DNA of 64,000 bases from JABDGM01 sp963738665 (GTDB taxonomy: Bacteria > Planctomycetota > Planctomycetia > Pirellulales > Lacipirellulaceae): assembly GCA_963738665.1 (NCBI GenBank), contig CAVTXL010000002.1:1103897-1167896 (forward strand), written 5' to 3'. The notes under the pieces were generated by a model. That model was given only the letters and a program-made list of their open reading frames with translations, did not search any database and was not told the origin of the DNA. Numbering within the stretch: position 1 is the stretch's first letter; each line of letters opens with the position of its first letter. Made by a program: the position numbers and the translations under genes. This document shows positions 53,372 through 63,695 of the stretch, piece by piece.

Positions 53372-54084
53372 GGCGCGGAAAAGGTGGCAGCCACCAAAAA
53401 TGGGTAGGTTAGGAAGCCACGGGGACAAATCTGTGCTCCCTGCTCTCCGTTCCCTGCCGCTCTTCTGGCTCTTGACTTTCAACTCTTGACTCTTGACAAT
53501 TCCCACCCTGGCCGAAAACGCTACTATACAAACGAACACAAACCTGCTAACCTCAGCAGTGCCCGTCGCTCTTTGGCAACCAATCGAATGCATCCGTCGC
53601 AAAACCCGCGGCCAGCGCTCGCGACGGCGCCCACAGCAGCACGCAGCCACCTATCAATTTCACCCCCCGGAAGGGTGAAGACGGCCAAAACTCGGTGGGG
53701 GAGTTTTGGACACCTTCGATAGGATTCGGGAACACGCAACATCGTTTCCCGGCCAGCCGGGCAGCCGGGCAACTCGTTGCCACAATCTCCAACCGAGTTT
53801 CGCGCCACCGCCGAGCGAATCTCGCCTCACCGGGGCGAAATGCCGCTCCTCGCGCCTCACCCCACCTGCCGAACGACGTGTCAGCAAACACGTTTGCACA
53901 AACCTACTGAGGCGAAATCAATGGGCTTTCGCCTCACCCCCCCAAAAAAACATCAAGTGGGCCGATATGGGGGGAGGCGTGCCTTCGTCGCAGCCGGCCG
54001 TTGCTCTCTCTCGCCCCGCTGTGGGTGAGTGGCGGTCGAGCGCTGGGACTCGGACGCTTATTTTCCGCGCATGTACAGCCGCTC
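53372..54084. other. Non-coding stretch between Rhs island and mntH
   Basis: About 710 bp without a protein-like frame. It has a TTGACT/CTTGAC tandem (CTCTTGACTTTCAACTC, 53469-53497), a GC-rich middle, and repeated CTCACC/GGCGAAA motifs around 53815-53935 (CGCCTCACC appears several times). Nothing further is supported. Confidence 0.4.
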
Positions 54085-54128
54085 TTGACATCGCGAGCGA
54101 ACCGGGTAAAAATTTTGATTAATCAAAA
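54085..54128 (+). promoter_or_regulatory. Promoter with overlapping palindromic operator before mntH
   Basis: TTGACA (54085-54090), 16-nt spacer, TAAAAA (54107-54112), immediately followed by the perfect 16-bp palindrome TTTTGATTAATCAAAA (54113-54128), 115 bp upstream of mntH. The palindrome would cover the transcription start, a good place for a metal-dependent repressor (MntR, Fur or DtxR type). Which regulator binds is unknown. Confidence 0.5.
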
Positions 54129-54242
54129 ACTCGCGCCGGGGGTCGAGTTAGGATCGATAACGGTGCGCCCAGCGGCGATGTTTCCTCACCCCAGTCGTCT
54201 CTCCGGGGAAGAGGGAGTAATGGGATTAGAGCCAACTCACCG

Positions 54243-55689
54243 ATGAACCCTGCCATTCCCTTCAATCCGTCACCTTCAACCGGCCCGAATGCTCAAAGTG
54301 GTGCTATGGCGGCCGAATCGCATGGGCATCGTTCGCTGGAGGGGCTGCACGGCACGATCGACGTGCCAGAGCATGGCGTTGGCTTCTGGCGTAATTGGCG
54401 GGCGTTTGTCGGGCCGGCGCTACTTGTCAGCGTCGGTTATATGGATCCGGGCAATTGGGGCACCGACCTCGAGGGCGGCGCCAAATATAAGTACGATTTG
54501 CTGTGGGTCGTCGCGTCGGCCAGCTTCATGGCGATTTTCCTGCAAGTGCTAGCGGCGCGCCTGGGCGTAGTCACGGGCAAAGATTTGGCGCAGGCCTGCC
54601 GCGATTGGTACCCCAAGTGGGCCCGCTGGCCGCAATGGATTTTGTGCGAAATCGCGATTTGCGCGTGCGACCTGGCCGAGGTGCTGGGGAGCGCGGTCGC
54701 AATCAATTTGCTGTTCCACATTCCGCTGTTTTGGGCGGTGCTGATCACGGCGGCAGATGTATTCCTGCTGTTGGCCCTGCAGCGCTACGGGATGCGAACG
54801 ATCGAGGCGATGGTGCTGGTGCTGGTGGCCACGATCGGCGGCTGCTACTTCATTGAAATCTTCATCATCCCCCAGACGATCCCCGATTTCGCCGAAATGG
54901 GCCGCGCGATACTGCGGCCCGGCTTTCGCCACGCGGGCATGGCCTACGTGGCGATTGGCATCATCGGCGCGACCGTAATGCCGCATAACTCTGTATTTGC
55001 ACTCGGCGCTGGTACAAAGCCGCAAGCTGCAAAAAGACGAGCGCTCGATTCGGACGGCGATTCGCTACAACACGCTCGATTCGGTCGTGGCACTGCTGAT
55101 CGCCTTTCTGGTAAATGCGGCGATCCTCGTCCTGGCGGCGATGGTGTTCTTCAACAAAACAAGCGTTGAAGTGCCGGGCGGCGGCGTCGTTCAATTCAAC
55201 GATAACTCCGACTGGATTCGCGTGGCATATTTGACGCTGGCCCCGTTGATGGGGACGGCGGCGGCCAGCATCTTGTTTGCGGTGGCCCTCTTGGCAAGTG
55301 GACAGAGCAGCACGATCACGGGCACTCTGGCCGGGCAAGTGGTGATGGAAGGCTTCATGCACTGGAAGCTTTCGCCCTGGGTGCGGCGGGTGATCACGCG
55401 GGGCCTGGCGATATTGCCGGCCATTTTCGTGATTGGAATTCGCGGCGAGGGGAGCGTGAACGACCTCCTCACGCTCAGCCAGGTTGTGCTGGCGTTGCAA
55501 TTGCCGCTGGCGATGTTTCCGCTGCTGCATTTCACCAGCATGCGGAAATACATGGGCCCCTGGAAGAGTGGCTGGATCTTGCTGGCTTTTGGTTGGACGA
55601 GCGCGATCTTGATCACGGCGATGGACATTTATGGGCTGCCGGAGTCGCTGCAGGAAGCCTGGCAGATTATGATTGGCGGGTCCTATTGA
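54243..55689 (+). CDS. mntH: NRAMP-family Mn2+/divalent metal transporter, one frameshift
   Basis: About 481 residues, eleven or so membrane spans. Helix 1 has LLVSVGYMDPGNWGTDLEGG with the metal-binding D-P-G-N; helix 6 has GIIGATVMPHN then LYLHSALVQSRK with the M-P-H motif. An extra T at about 54990 (AACTCTG) breaks the frame exactly inside MPHNLYLHS; the rest continues YNTLDSVVALLIAFLVNAAI and LLASGQSSTITGTLAGQVVM, EGFMH. Proton-coupled Mn2+ or Fe2+ import is the family function. Start ATG at 54243 or Met22. A UspA gene follows 333 bp downstream on the same strand. Confidence 0.93.
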
Positions 55690-55800
55690 TTCTTGACTTG
55701 TTTGACAAATGTGACGAGCGGCTGATTGGCTGATTCATACCGACGCCATGTGGTCGGTCATGCAATGATCAAGAAGTGGAACCGCGAAACGATTTCGGTT

Positions 55801-55860
55801 GTAGGACGGACAATCCTGTCCGTCGAATGGCATGTCGACGGACAAGATTGTCCGCCCTAC
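55801..55860. repeat. REP-like palindrome (GGACGGACAATCC type)
   Basis: GTAGGACGGACAATCCTGTC at the left (to 55826) pairs with GACAAGATTGTCCGCCCTAC at the right (from about 55841), a long imperfect palindrome with a short loop. It lies between mntH and the UspA gene and could act as a terminator; the sequence type recurs in shorter form near 23655. Confidence 0.8.
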
Positions 55861-56022
55861 CGCATACGGCAATTCGGCGGTCTACTTAGTTGTCGGGTGT
55901 CAGCTCTGAGAGGCAGCGGTGGAATTCATGGGGCGGGCGCTGCCGCGCGGGACGGGGCCCCCCGGGCTTGAGCAGCAGTTAATCTGAGCGACCAGTGGTC
56001 CGAGGATCATTCCGGAGAGTTC

Positions 56023-56442
56023 GTGATGTATCACACCATCCTCCTCACACTCGGCAATTCGCCGGCCGACCGGCCGATTATCGATCACATCAAAGAGCTG
56101 GCCCAGATCATGCACAGCCACGTCGTGCTGCTGCACGTGGCGACCGGCCCGGCCGCTCAATATCACCAGGAGGATACGGCCGGCAAGGAGGTGGGCGAAT
56201 CGCAGGCCTACCTGGATCGCATCAAGAGCGAATTCGAGGCGGCCGGCATCGGCGCGACGGCCGAGCTCGCCTGGGGTGACCCAACTAGCGAAATCGTCAA
56301 ATGGGTTGACCAAAAAGGCTGCGACCTGGTCGCTATGGGCACGCACGGCCACAAGCTGCTGGCCGATCTTATCTTGGGCGCGACGGCGAGTCGGGTGCAG
56401 CACAACATCAGCGTGCCGGTGCTGCTGTTGCGGGCGCGGTAA
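56023..56442 (+). CDS. Single-domain UspA universal stress protein
   Basis: A 139-residue UspA protein, GTG or ATG start (MMYHTILLTLGNSPADRPII) with GGAGAG upstream. Conserved elements are the strand VVLLHVAT, the C-terminal GTHGHKLLADLILGATASRV (G-x2-G-x9-G ATP loop) and VPVLLLRAR. Immediate neighbour of mntH on the same strand; NRAMP transporters and UspA domains are often linked or fused, so it may modulate metal uptake. Convergent with nfo, 8 bp apart. Confidence 0.9.
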   Translation: MMYHTILLTLGNSPADRPIIDHIKELAQIMHSHVVLLHVATGPAAQYHQEDTAGKEVGESQAYLDRIKSEFEAAGIGATAELAWGDPTSEIVKWVDQKGCDLVAMGTHGHKLLADLILGATASRVQHNISVPVLLLRAR

Positions 56443-56450
56443 GCTGTCCC

Positions 56451-57308
56451 TCACTTGGCAATTAGCGATCGCAGCGTTTTCAAATTAGTCATGTCGAGGT
56501 CCTTACCCTTTTCCTCGCCCTTGGGCGTCTCGAGATACATGGGCACCTGGCGAAAGCGGCGATCGTTGAGCAGGAATCGAAAGGGCTCTTTGCCGAGCTG
56601 GCCGCGGCCGATGTGGGCGTGGCGGTCGACCCTCGAACCGAGGGGCTTTTGGCTGTCGTTGAGGTGGAACGCGCGGACCTGTGATAAGCCCACCGTTTTA
56701 TCGAAGGCACGCATCGTTGCCTTGTAGTCTTGCGGCGTGCCGAGCGGGTAGCCGGCCGCGAAGATGTGGCACGTATCCACGCACACGCCGAGCCGGTCGG
56801 GATCGCGGGCGCCGTCGATCATGGTCGCCAACTGCTCGAAGCGGCAGCCCAGGCAGGAGCCTTGGCCGGCCGTTGTTTCCAACAGGCACTTCGCTCGAAT
56901 TCCGCGCGTTTGCCGATGCATTTCGTCGAGGGCCCGCACGACGGCGGCAATGCCCGCCGCTTCGCTGCTCGTGGTGAATGCGCCGGGATGCGTCACGACG
57001 TAGGGGATCCCCAGCCGGTCGGCGCGGCACATTTCGACGACGAACGCGTCGAGCGATTTCTTCCACAAGGCCGTGTCGGGCGTGGCCAGGTTGATGAGAT
57101 AGGATGTGTGGGCCAGCGGGTGTGTGATCTGTTGCTCTTTTAGGGCCGCCTGAAACAGCAACGCGTCGTCGTCGGTCAGCTCTCTGGCCCGCCACTGGTT
57201 GTTGTTCTTCGTGAAGAGCTGGACGCAATCGCAGCCGAGGCGGCGGGCGGTTTCCACGGCCTTGTAGTAGCCGCCTGCGATCGATTCATGGGCGCCGAGA
57301 ATTGCCAT
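56451..57308 (-). CDS. nfo: Endonuclease IV (AP endonuclease)
   Basis: A 285-residue Zn-dependent AP endonuclease of base-excision repair. Metal-ligand motifs: AILGAHESIAGGYYKAVETA, YVVTHPGAFTTSSEAAGIAA, KCLLETTAGQGSCLGCRFEQ, RLGVCVDTCHIFAAGYPLGT, RAFHLNDSQKPLGSRVDRHA followed by HIGRGQLGKEPF. All trinuclear-zinc His/Asp/Glu positions are present and the frame is intact. Stand-alone minus-strand gene. Confidence 0.97.
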   Translation of the reverse strand: MAILGAHESIAGGYYKAVETARRLGCDCVQLFTKNNNQWRARELTDDDALLFQAALKEQQITHPLAHTSYLINLATPDTALWKKSLDAFVVEMCRADRLGIPYVVTHPGAFTTSSEAAGIAAVVRALDEMHRQTRGIRAKCLLETTAGQGSCLGCRFEQLATMIDGARDPDRLGVCVDTCHIFAAGYPLGTPQDYKATMRAFDKTVGLSQVRAFHLNDSQKPLGSRVDRHAHIGRGQLGKEPFRFLLNDRRFRQVPMYLETPKGEEKGKDLDMTNLKTLRSLIAK

Positions 57309-57564
57309 GCCGCATATCGTAACTCGGCGCGGCCGCAGTTGCGAGTGAACCGAGCGGGCAATTTCCGGCGATTCACTCGCCGTCGACGGCCAACCGAGCG
57401 AGGCCGATTTACCGCAGTGGCCCTAGCGGCAGAAGTCGGTTATGCTACCGAGCCTGCCGTGCGAACGTGGAATAAGTTTGACCATTCATGCGGCGCCGTC
57501 GCGATGAGGCCCGGACGATACGCTGGTACAACGACCGATTCTTTCCCGCTCGCCTGACTTCGCC

Positions 57565-57911
57565 ATGAAGATGATCTTTGCCGTGATTCAGCCGATGAAG
57601 CTCGGCGCCGTGCAGCAGTGCTGGCCCGCTTGGACGTTACGCGGATGACCGTTTGCGACGCGATGGGCTACGCTCGACAGCGCGGCCAGATCGAGACATA
57701 TCGCGGCCACGAATATAAGACCAATCTGCTGCGCAAGATCGCGCTGGAAATCGCCGTCAACGATGATTTTCTCGACCGTACGACCGAATGCCTGGAAGAG
57801 GTAGCCCGCACGAGCGACGAAGGCCACATCGGCGACGGCAAGATCTTCGTCGTCCCGATGGAGCAGGCGATTCAAATCAGCGACGGGTATCGCGGCAAGG
57901 GGGCGATCTAA
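57565..57911 (+). CDS. P-II-family nitrogen-regulatory protein, one frameshift
   Basis: About 115 residues. N-terminus MKMIFAVIQPMKLGAVQQ, slip near 57615, then LARLDVTRMTVCDAMGYARQ, RGQIETYRGHEYKTNLLRKI, ALEIAVNDDFLDRTTECLEE and GHIGDGKIFVVPMEQAIQIS. The T-loop YRGHEY keeps the uridylylation tyrosine position, and GHIGDGKIFV is the B-loop that binds ATP/ADP and 2-oxoglutarate. No adjacent amtB or glnA, so its target (glutamine synthetase, a transporter or another carbon/nitrogen enzyme) cannot be inferred. Confidence 0.92.
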
Positions 57912-59153
57912 GCACTGGGCGGGCGAGGCTCGCTGCCGAGCGGCCTCGGTTCTCCGACGGCTCCAACACCCCAAGATGTTGTGGTGCCCGGGTTTCGCCT
58001 CACTTCCATTTCGCCCCACTAATTTTTTTTCTTTTTTTCGCGGGGATATTATTCGGACGCACCTCGCACTGGGCTTGCCGCAAGTGCCCGGCTGGGTGCG
58101 AGTTACGGCGTGGCATGCGGCAAGTTGCGGTCGAATTTCGCCCCGGGGGGTGGGACATTATTCGACGCCCGTGGTGCGAAACGGTCGTGGACTTGTGGTC
58201 GGTCGCCAGTTGACCGTTGTTGGCAACATCGGTGCATACCGTGAGCGCGAGCCAGAACATGGCGGAGCTGGTGACTGAGTTTTCAAAGAACGATTAGAAT
58301 CCGCGAGGATAGCAGATTTGTGATCTTTTGTCCAGTAGATGTTTTTTGGCCACTTGGAAGAGGGATTAACCACCGAGACACAGAGTACACGGAGAAGAGT
58401 GGATGGGAGAGTGACTTGCCTGTTGTTTGGGCAGGGGTGCTTATGTTTTGTACAGGCGTATAGTTAATGTAGGCCGCTGGCCGAGGGAAGCATTTGGATT
58501 TTGGAATGGTTATTACCGAGGGCGATAGAGAAAAAAGTTGTTGGAATCAGCCACGGAAGATGTTAGCTTGGGACGAGCTGCGCGCTTAGGTGCTGGGGGG
58601 AAGGTGTTAGCTATTAGGCTTTAGCTGTTAGCCAGAGATGGGCCGGGTCGACTTGGGCAGAAGCACGGGCCAACGATCGGTCGGGCGTCCGCCGCGGCGA
58701 ATCTTTGATCAGGGGGAACGATCGGCTCGGCCGCGGATCAGGCTTGGTCTCCAAACAAATCAGACGGCGGAAGCTGGGGGTTCGAGGCTTCCACCGAGCT
58801 TTTACCGTGCGCGCGCGATCGGCTCGGCAGGAGCCTCGCCCTCCCTTTTGAGCCGAAGCCGAGGGTGGAGATTGCTCGCGGAAGCAGTCAACGATTCTCA
58901 CGCAGAGGCGCAGAGAATTCGGGGTGGTCCTGCGTGGACGACGCCTGTTCAGTATCAGACTGGCGTCCTTTGCAATCCTCCTGCGCTTCTGCGTCACTGC
59001 GTGAGGCAATCTTCCCGCCCGAGAGTCGTTTGGCAGACGAATTGAAGACGGATGAAGCAAAAGTGGCTGTCCACCAGCAGGTATTTGCAATCTACAGCAG
59101 CAAGCAATACACTGGTGAGAGTCCGACGCGAACTCAGAAGGCAGGTGCCATCA
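57912..59153. other. Long non-coding stretch
   Basis: About 1240 bp without a credible gene. It contains T/A-runs (58020-58040), CTTGCCGCA/TGCGGCAAG inverse motifs (about 58074 and 58118), GTTAGCTATTAGGCTTTAGC-type simple repetition (58605-58630) and fragments ending in a CACGCAGAGGCGCAGAG motif. Unusually long for a gene-free interval in this window. Confidence 0.45.
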
Positions 59154-59865
59154 ATGCGAAATCCACTACCCATTATAGCTCTGCTCGTTTTTGCGACGCA
59201 GTCGGAATTCGTGAGCGCGAGCGTCGCTGTATATCCGGATATGCCACACGATCGGTGGGACGTTATCCCCTTCGGAGAGCGCTCAGGCGATGGCCGTTAC
59301 CAACAAATATATTTCGCGCTCAATGTTCGCAGACTCAATAGGCATCGAGGGGATCGCCTTCAGTTTGCTTGTTCCCCAAGTCTTCACCGCGGATGTAGAA
59401 ATCCGACTTGGTTATACGACGAAAGAGGTAAGTGGAATGTCGTTACCTCTAGATGATAACGTTACAAGTCCTCTGACGACGGTTTTTGTCGACCATAACT
59501 TTTCGCAACTGGTGACATCGGGTAGCGAATCGTTTGGTCTGCAATTTTTATTGCCTTCGACGCCCTTTATGTATGATCCAGCGTCAGGTCAGAATCTGCT
59601 GCTTGACCTAATTATCGGCGGCAAATCCGCACCTCCCGGTATCATCGAACAGGGAGCATCGATGGTACCCTCAGTCCCAACGACACTGACCGGAAGAGCG
59701 TATGACATGACCGGGTTTACTGGAGTCAATCCGTGGGGTGCTCGAACGGAATTCATATTTGAGTCGCAGTCTCAGTCGGTCCCGGAGCCCATGAGTTTCG
59801 TGACTTGGACACTAATTTTTGCTTTAGCAACTTTTGATAGATACCATCGGGGACAGTCACGATAA
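59154..59865 (+). CDS. PEP-CTERM secreted protein, one frameshift
   Basis: About 236 residues. Start MRNPLPIIALLVFATQSEFV with signal peptide ending SASA-like SVSASVAVYP. The frame slips near 59322 (reading IYFAL to MFADSIGIEGIAFSLLVPQV). The body is Thr/Ser/Val-rich strands (DVEIRLGYTTKEVSGMSLPL). C-terminus: VPEP followed by MSFVTWTLIFALATF and basic DRYHRGQSR, a PEP-CTERM signal. Third exosortase substrate in the window. Confidence 0.8.
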
Positions 59866-59929
59866 ACGCCGCGCTCCCCATAGCTGAACGCAGTTGATTG
59901 GCGGGTGGGGGGCGGTAGGATGGGGCAGT

Positions 59930-60392
59930 ATGGGCCTCCCCTACGAACTAGGTCAATCTCTCCGCCGCTGGTGGCTGGCTGGCGCAATTTCTTTTGTTTC
60001 CGGGCTGGCTATGTTTGGGCTCGGCTTCTGGGTGTCGGCGGCGCGGGATGCAGAGCGCCGAAGCCGAATTAATGAGGCTAAATGACAGTGCCATTAATGA
60101 ACTATTCGATGCACAGGAACAAAATCAACGACTGCTTCCCGAATCCACCGATAGCGTCCCTCGCATGTTCTTTAGAAATGCGACGTGGGATTCGATAAGG
60201 GCTACGGTCGAGAAACGCTACACAGCGAAAGAGTCGGAAGAAACCCTTGATGACTTCTATCGCTTCACGGTGTCAGGCGGCATTTTGGTCGATGTGTCCG
60301 GCCCGCGAACAAAAGTGAATCGCGTCAAAATTAGCTTTGACGATCCGCAGCGTGGCGCGGAAGTTGTGGCGCGATTGCGCGGCCACTACTAG
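59930..60392 (+). CDS. Small membrane-anchored hypothetical protein, one frameshift
   Basis: N-terminus MGLPYELGQSLRRWWLAGAI with one membrane helix (SFVSGLAMFGLGFWVSA); the frame slips near 60050 and continues AEAELMRLNDSAINELFDAQ, EQNQRLLPESTDSVPRMFFR and ATVEKRYTAKESEETLDDFY to a TAG at 60390. About 153 residues. Soluble part is charged and helical followed by strands; no family recognised. A second open frame (60393-60588, ALESIADFIAIASPITKDGE) follows in another frame and may be a continuation or nothing. Confidence 0.55.
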
Positions 60393-61105
60393 CGCGCTTG
60401 AATCCATCGCGGATTTTATTGCGATTGCGTCGCCGATTACAAAAGATGGGGAGACATCGATCGCCATTGGCACGGCGAACGCCGTTGTAGAAGTGCGAAA
60501 AAAGCAACTGTCGCAGGATGCTGGCATCACGCACGATATCGTGGTCGTCGTTTACCCAAGGCCGCTAATCAAAAAGCCCCGCAAATGATCGCCCCGCGCC
60601 GATTCGTCGATGTTGTCTCGCTGCTACTCTTGTATTCGCGCCTTTTCGGGCGAATAACGGGGTCGGTCTCATTCTCAGCGTAGAACCTGAAGGTGCGAGT
60701 GTTCGTTTTGTACGCTGGTCGTTGTCGCGGCGGCCGGGGGATGATATTGACGAGAAATGAAAGCGCGCAGCTGCGAAGATCACCCCTCCCTCGCCACGGC
60801 GAGTCCCAAGGAACCCGGACCCGTTCGACTGAGCTCACGACAGGCCTCGCCGTCGAGGGGAGGGAGAAATCCAGAGACCGGAATGCGCTCGGCGGCGGAT
60901 GCGATGACGGGGAGTGCGTGTCGCCGCGCTCGGGCTGTTTCGCCTTTCGACGAGTTCAGGGCCCTGCGGGAGACATTTTTTTTTGGGCTCGTAATCCAGG
61001 GGTTGTCACCCTTGGTTACATGCTGTCGCCGCTGCGCGGCTGGGAAGCGAACTGCCTCAAAACCGTAGCGCCACGGACAGGGCCGTTCGGGCGCCGACCG
61101 TCCGA
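60393..61105. other. Intergenic stretch
   Basis: About 710 bp. It contains the uncertain 60393-60588 frame, and an inverted repeat CCTCCCTCGCCACGGCGAG (60784-60802) / CTCGCCGTCGAGGGGAGG (about 60850-60868) that could be a terminator-like hairpin for the arabinofuranosidase gene. No other support for a gene. Confidence 0.4.
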
Positions 61106-63695
61106 TCACGGCCCCGTCTTTAGCCGCAGGATCGTAAACGAATATGGCGGGAACGTACGGCGGAACGAGGCGGACGCGTTGGCGATCGTTTCTTCCTTGG
61201 GCGCGACTTTTTGCGGCTCGGCTAGGGTGTTGACGTCTTTGGGATCGCCGGCGAGCACGATCGCGGTCCCGTTCGGTTCGACGCGGCCGACGCCGCGGAC
61301 GTTGATCGGGTATCGGCGGCCACCTTGCCGGCGTTGACCACTTTGACGAACACGGTGCGATCGGCCTTGTCGTAGGTGGCCGTCGCGTAGACGGCCGTCG
61401 GCGTCGGCTGCGGCTCGTAGGTGATGTCGGTGACGAGCTTGCCGTCGACGAAGCCGCGGGCGCGTCGCCCGTCACCTCGAGCCGCAGGTCGTACCAGCGG
61501 CCGGTCTCGACGGTGAAATCACTGCTGTCGCCGTACGGGCCGCGGGCGCCTTCCTCGGCCGCCTCGGTCCGCGTAACCGTGTTGTCCCAGCCGCCGATGT
61601 TCCACCACTGTAGGTTGTCGCCGTCTGCCGCGTGACAGATCACGATGAACCCTTCGCGTCCGCCGAGCTTGCGGGCACGCAGGCGGATGGTGTAGTCGGT
61701 CCAGCTCGGGTCGCCGATGATCGCCCACGTCTCGGCGTCCATCTGCGCCGGCACGATGCGACTGTCCCGAACACGCGCCAGTCGCCGCCGGTGAATTCCC
61801 AGCCCTTGACGTCTGACCGGGATCGGCCGTGAGCAGCGTGCGGCCGTCGGCGCCGTGACGGAGAAGTCGCTATACTCGACCTGTGTATGCCACGACCCGA
61901 CACCAATGCGGCCCTGCGGTGCTTCTGCGCGGGCGGCGTCAGCTCGGCACGTCGAGCTTGGTCGCGAGCACGACGTCGCCCTTGTTCTGGGCGAGCATCA
62001 CCTGCGCGTAGTAGCTCGGCGAGCCGAAGCTGCGCAGCGCGTCGTACCCGATGAGGTTGTGTTCCATTGCCACGCCTCGGGATAGCCCTTCGCCGCGTCG
62101 GCGGGGCTCACATTGAAGAACAGCGGCGCGTAGCACTCCATCACCACCGCGTCCGAGTTCTTTTCCAGGCCCATCACGAACGCGGCGTCGGCCAGGCGGC
62201 GTTGAGGGTGGGCGTCGGCCGGCCTTCCTGGGTGGCCCACTCGCCCACGAACGTCAGGGTCCCGTCCCGCTGCCGCCCGTTCCAGCCGCCGCCGTCGAAG
62301 GTCAGCGGCGGCGACCGCGGCGGTCGGCGGGTCGTACATCGTGGCCATCCGCATGAGCTGCACTGGCGCTGCGGTAGAAGTGGTCGTCGTAGAGGTCGGG
62401 CTTGAAGCTCTTCACCGGCGCGGAGGCGATGATCTTCAGGTGCGGGTACTGCTCGCGGATCGCCCGGGCCATCTGCGTGAACCGGCCGTCGTAGCTGCCC
62501 GAGCGGTCGAACCAGTCCTCGTTGCCGATCTCGACGTAGTGCAGCGGGAACGGCTCGGGGAACCCGTCGGCCGCGCGCTTCTTGCCCCAGGTCGCTGTCG
62601 GCCGGGCCGCTGACGTACTCGATCTCCTCGAGCGCCTCCTGGGTGTAGAGAGCCATCTCCGGGCTGCCGGCCTTGAAGTGGTCGCCGTTCAGCACGTATC
62701 CGGCGAACAGGCCCAGCACCGGCTCGGCGCCGAGCTGCTTGCACCAGAGCAGGTATTCCGGCAGGCCGAACCCGTCGGACGACCGGTAACCCCAGGGCGC
62801 CATGTGCCCCGGCCGCTGGTCGGCCGGGCCGATCATCTGCTTCCAGTTGAACCGGTCGGCGAACCGGCTCCCTTCGAGGTAGTTGCCGCCGGGGAGGCGG
62901 ATGAACTTCGGCCGCAGCTCGGCCAGCAGCTTCATCAGGTCCGGGCCGCAGGCCGTTCGGCGTGTCCTGGTACGTCGGCGGGAAGAGCGAGACGAGGCTG
63001 AACGTGACGCTGCCCGTGCCGCTCGCCGACAGGACGAACCGCGCCTTGGCCGTGGTCGGTGCGTCGTGCGCGGTCTTGAGCGTGACCGTGTATTTCTTCC
63101 ACGCGCCGGTGATCGGGCGGCGTTTCGCCCTTGGCGACGGTGACGTTCCCGTCATCGGTGCGGAGCGAGGCCGTCACCGGGCCGGCGAACCCGCCGCCTC
63201 CTTTGGCGTAGAAGCTCGCGGTGTAGGTCGTGTCGGGCCGCACCGGGATGCCCCAGTAGCCGTCATTCGCCACGCCGGATTCGTCCCCGGCGAGGTCGAG
63301 CTTGAGGCTGACCGGCAGGGCGGCGTTCACCGGGTCGGTCCTGTCGGTCGTCGCCTTGCCGGGGCCGACGACCGACCAGTGGATCGGCACCCCGCCCCCG
63401 CGCGACCCCGGGCCACGCCGCCGGGGCGGGCCCGGGCGTCCGCCGGCTGGCGCGGCGGCGGGTCCTGGAACGTGCGGTTCTGGATCAGCTCGGCGAACAG
63501 CCCGCCGTCGTAGCTGTGGTTGATCTCCTCGGTCATCAGCCCGAAGAACCCGCCGGGATGGCCACGCCGGGCTTGCCGGCGTCGACGTCCAGCGTGGCTG
63601 ACAGCTGGGCGGGAGCAAAGCGAGCGGGCGTTCGTCCAGACGATGGCGATCGTGACAAATGAGACCAGTTTACGAAAGGGTGTGCACTTCATCAT
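61106..63695 (-). CDS. GH51-type alpha-L-arabinofuranosidase, many frameshifts
   Basis: About 862 residues reconstructed. Signal-like N-terminus MMKCTPFRKLVSFVTIAIVW. Then GFFGLMTEEINHSYDGGLFA and ELIQNRTFQ, a carbohydrate-binding-like module (LPVSLKLDLAGDESGVANDG; WGIPVRPDTTYTASFYAKGG), the catalytic barrel PKFIRLPGGNYLEGSRFADR, FNWKQMIGP, HYVEIGNEDWFDRSGSYDGR (acid/base Glu), FVGEWATQEGRPTPTLNA (nucleophile Glu), AFVMGLEKNSDAVVMECYAP, a LamG-like insert DPSWTDYTIRLRARKLGGRE and FIVICHAADGDNLQWWNIGG, and the C-terminal sandwich FPPYSFTILRLKTGP. Releases arabinose from arabinan or arabinoxylan; exported. At least seven slips, denser than elsewhere. Confidence 0.85.

Noticed and set aside
54129..54242. 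Manganese riboswitch upstream of mntH
   Set aside because: The leader lacks the paired conserved purine-rich loops of the yybP-ykoY class; only the palindrome and promoter are supported.
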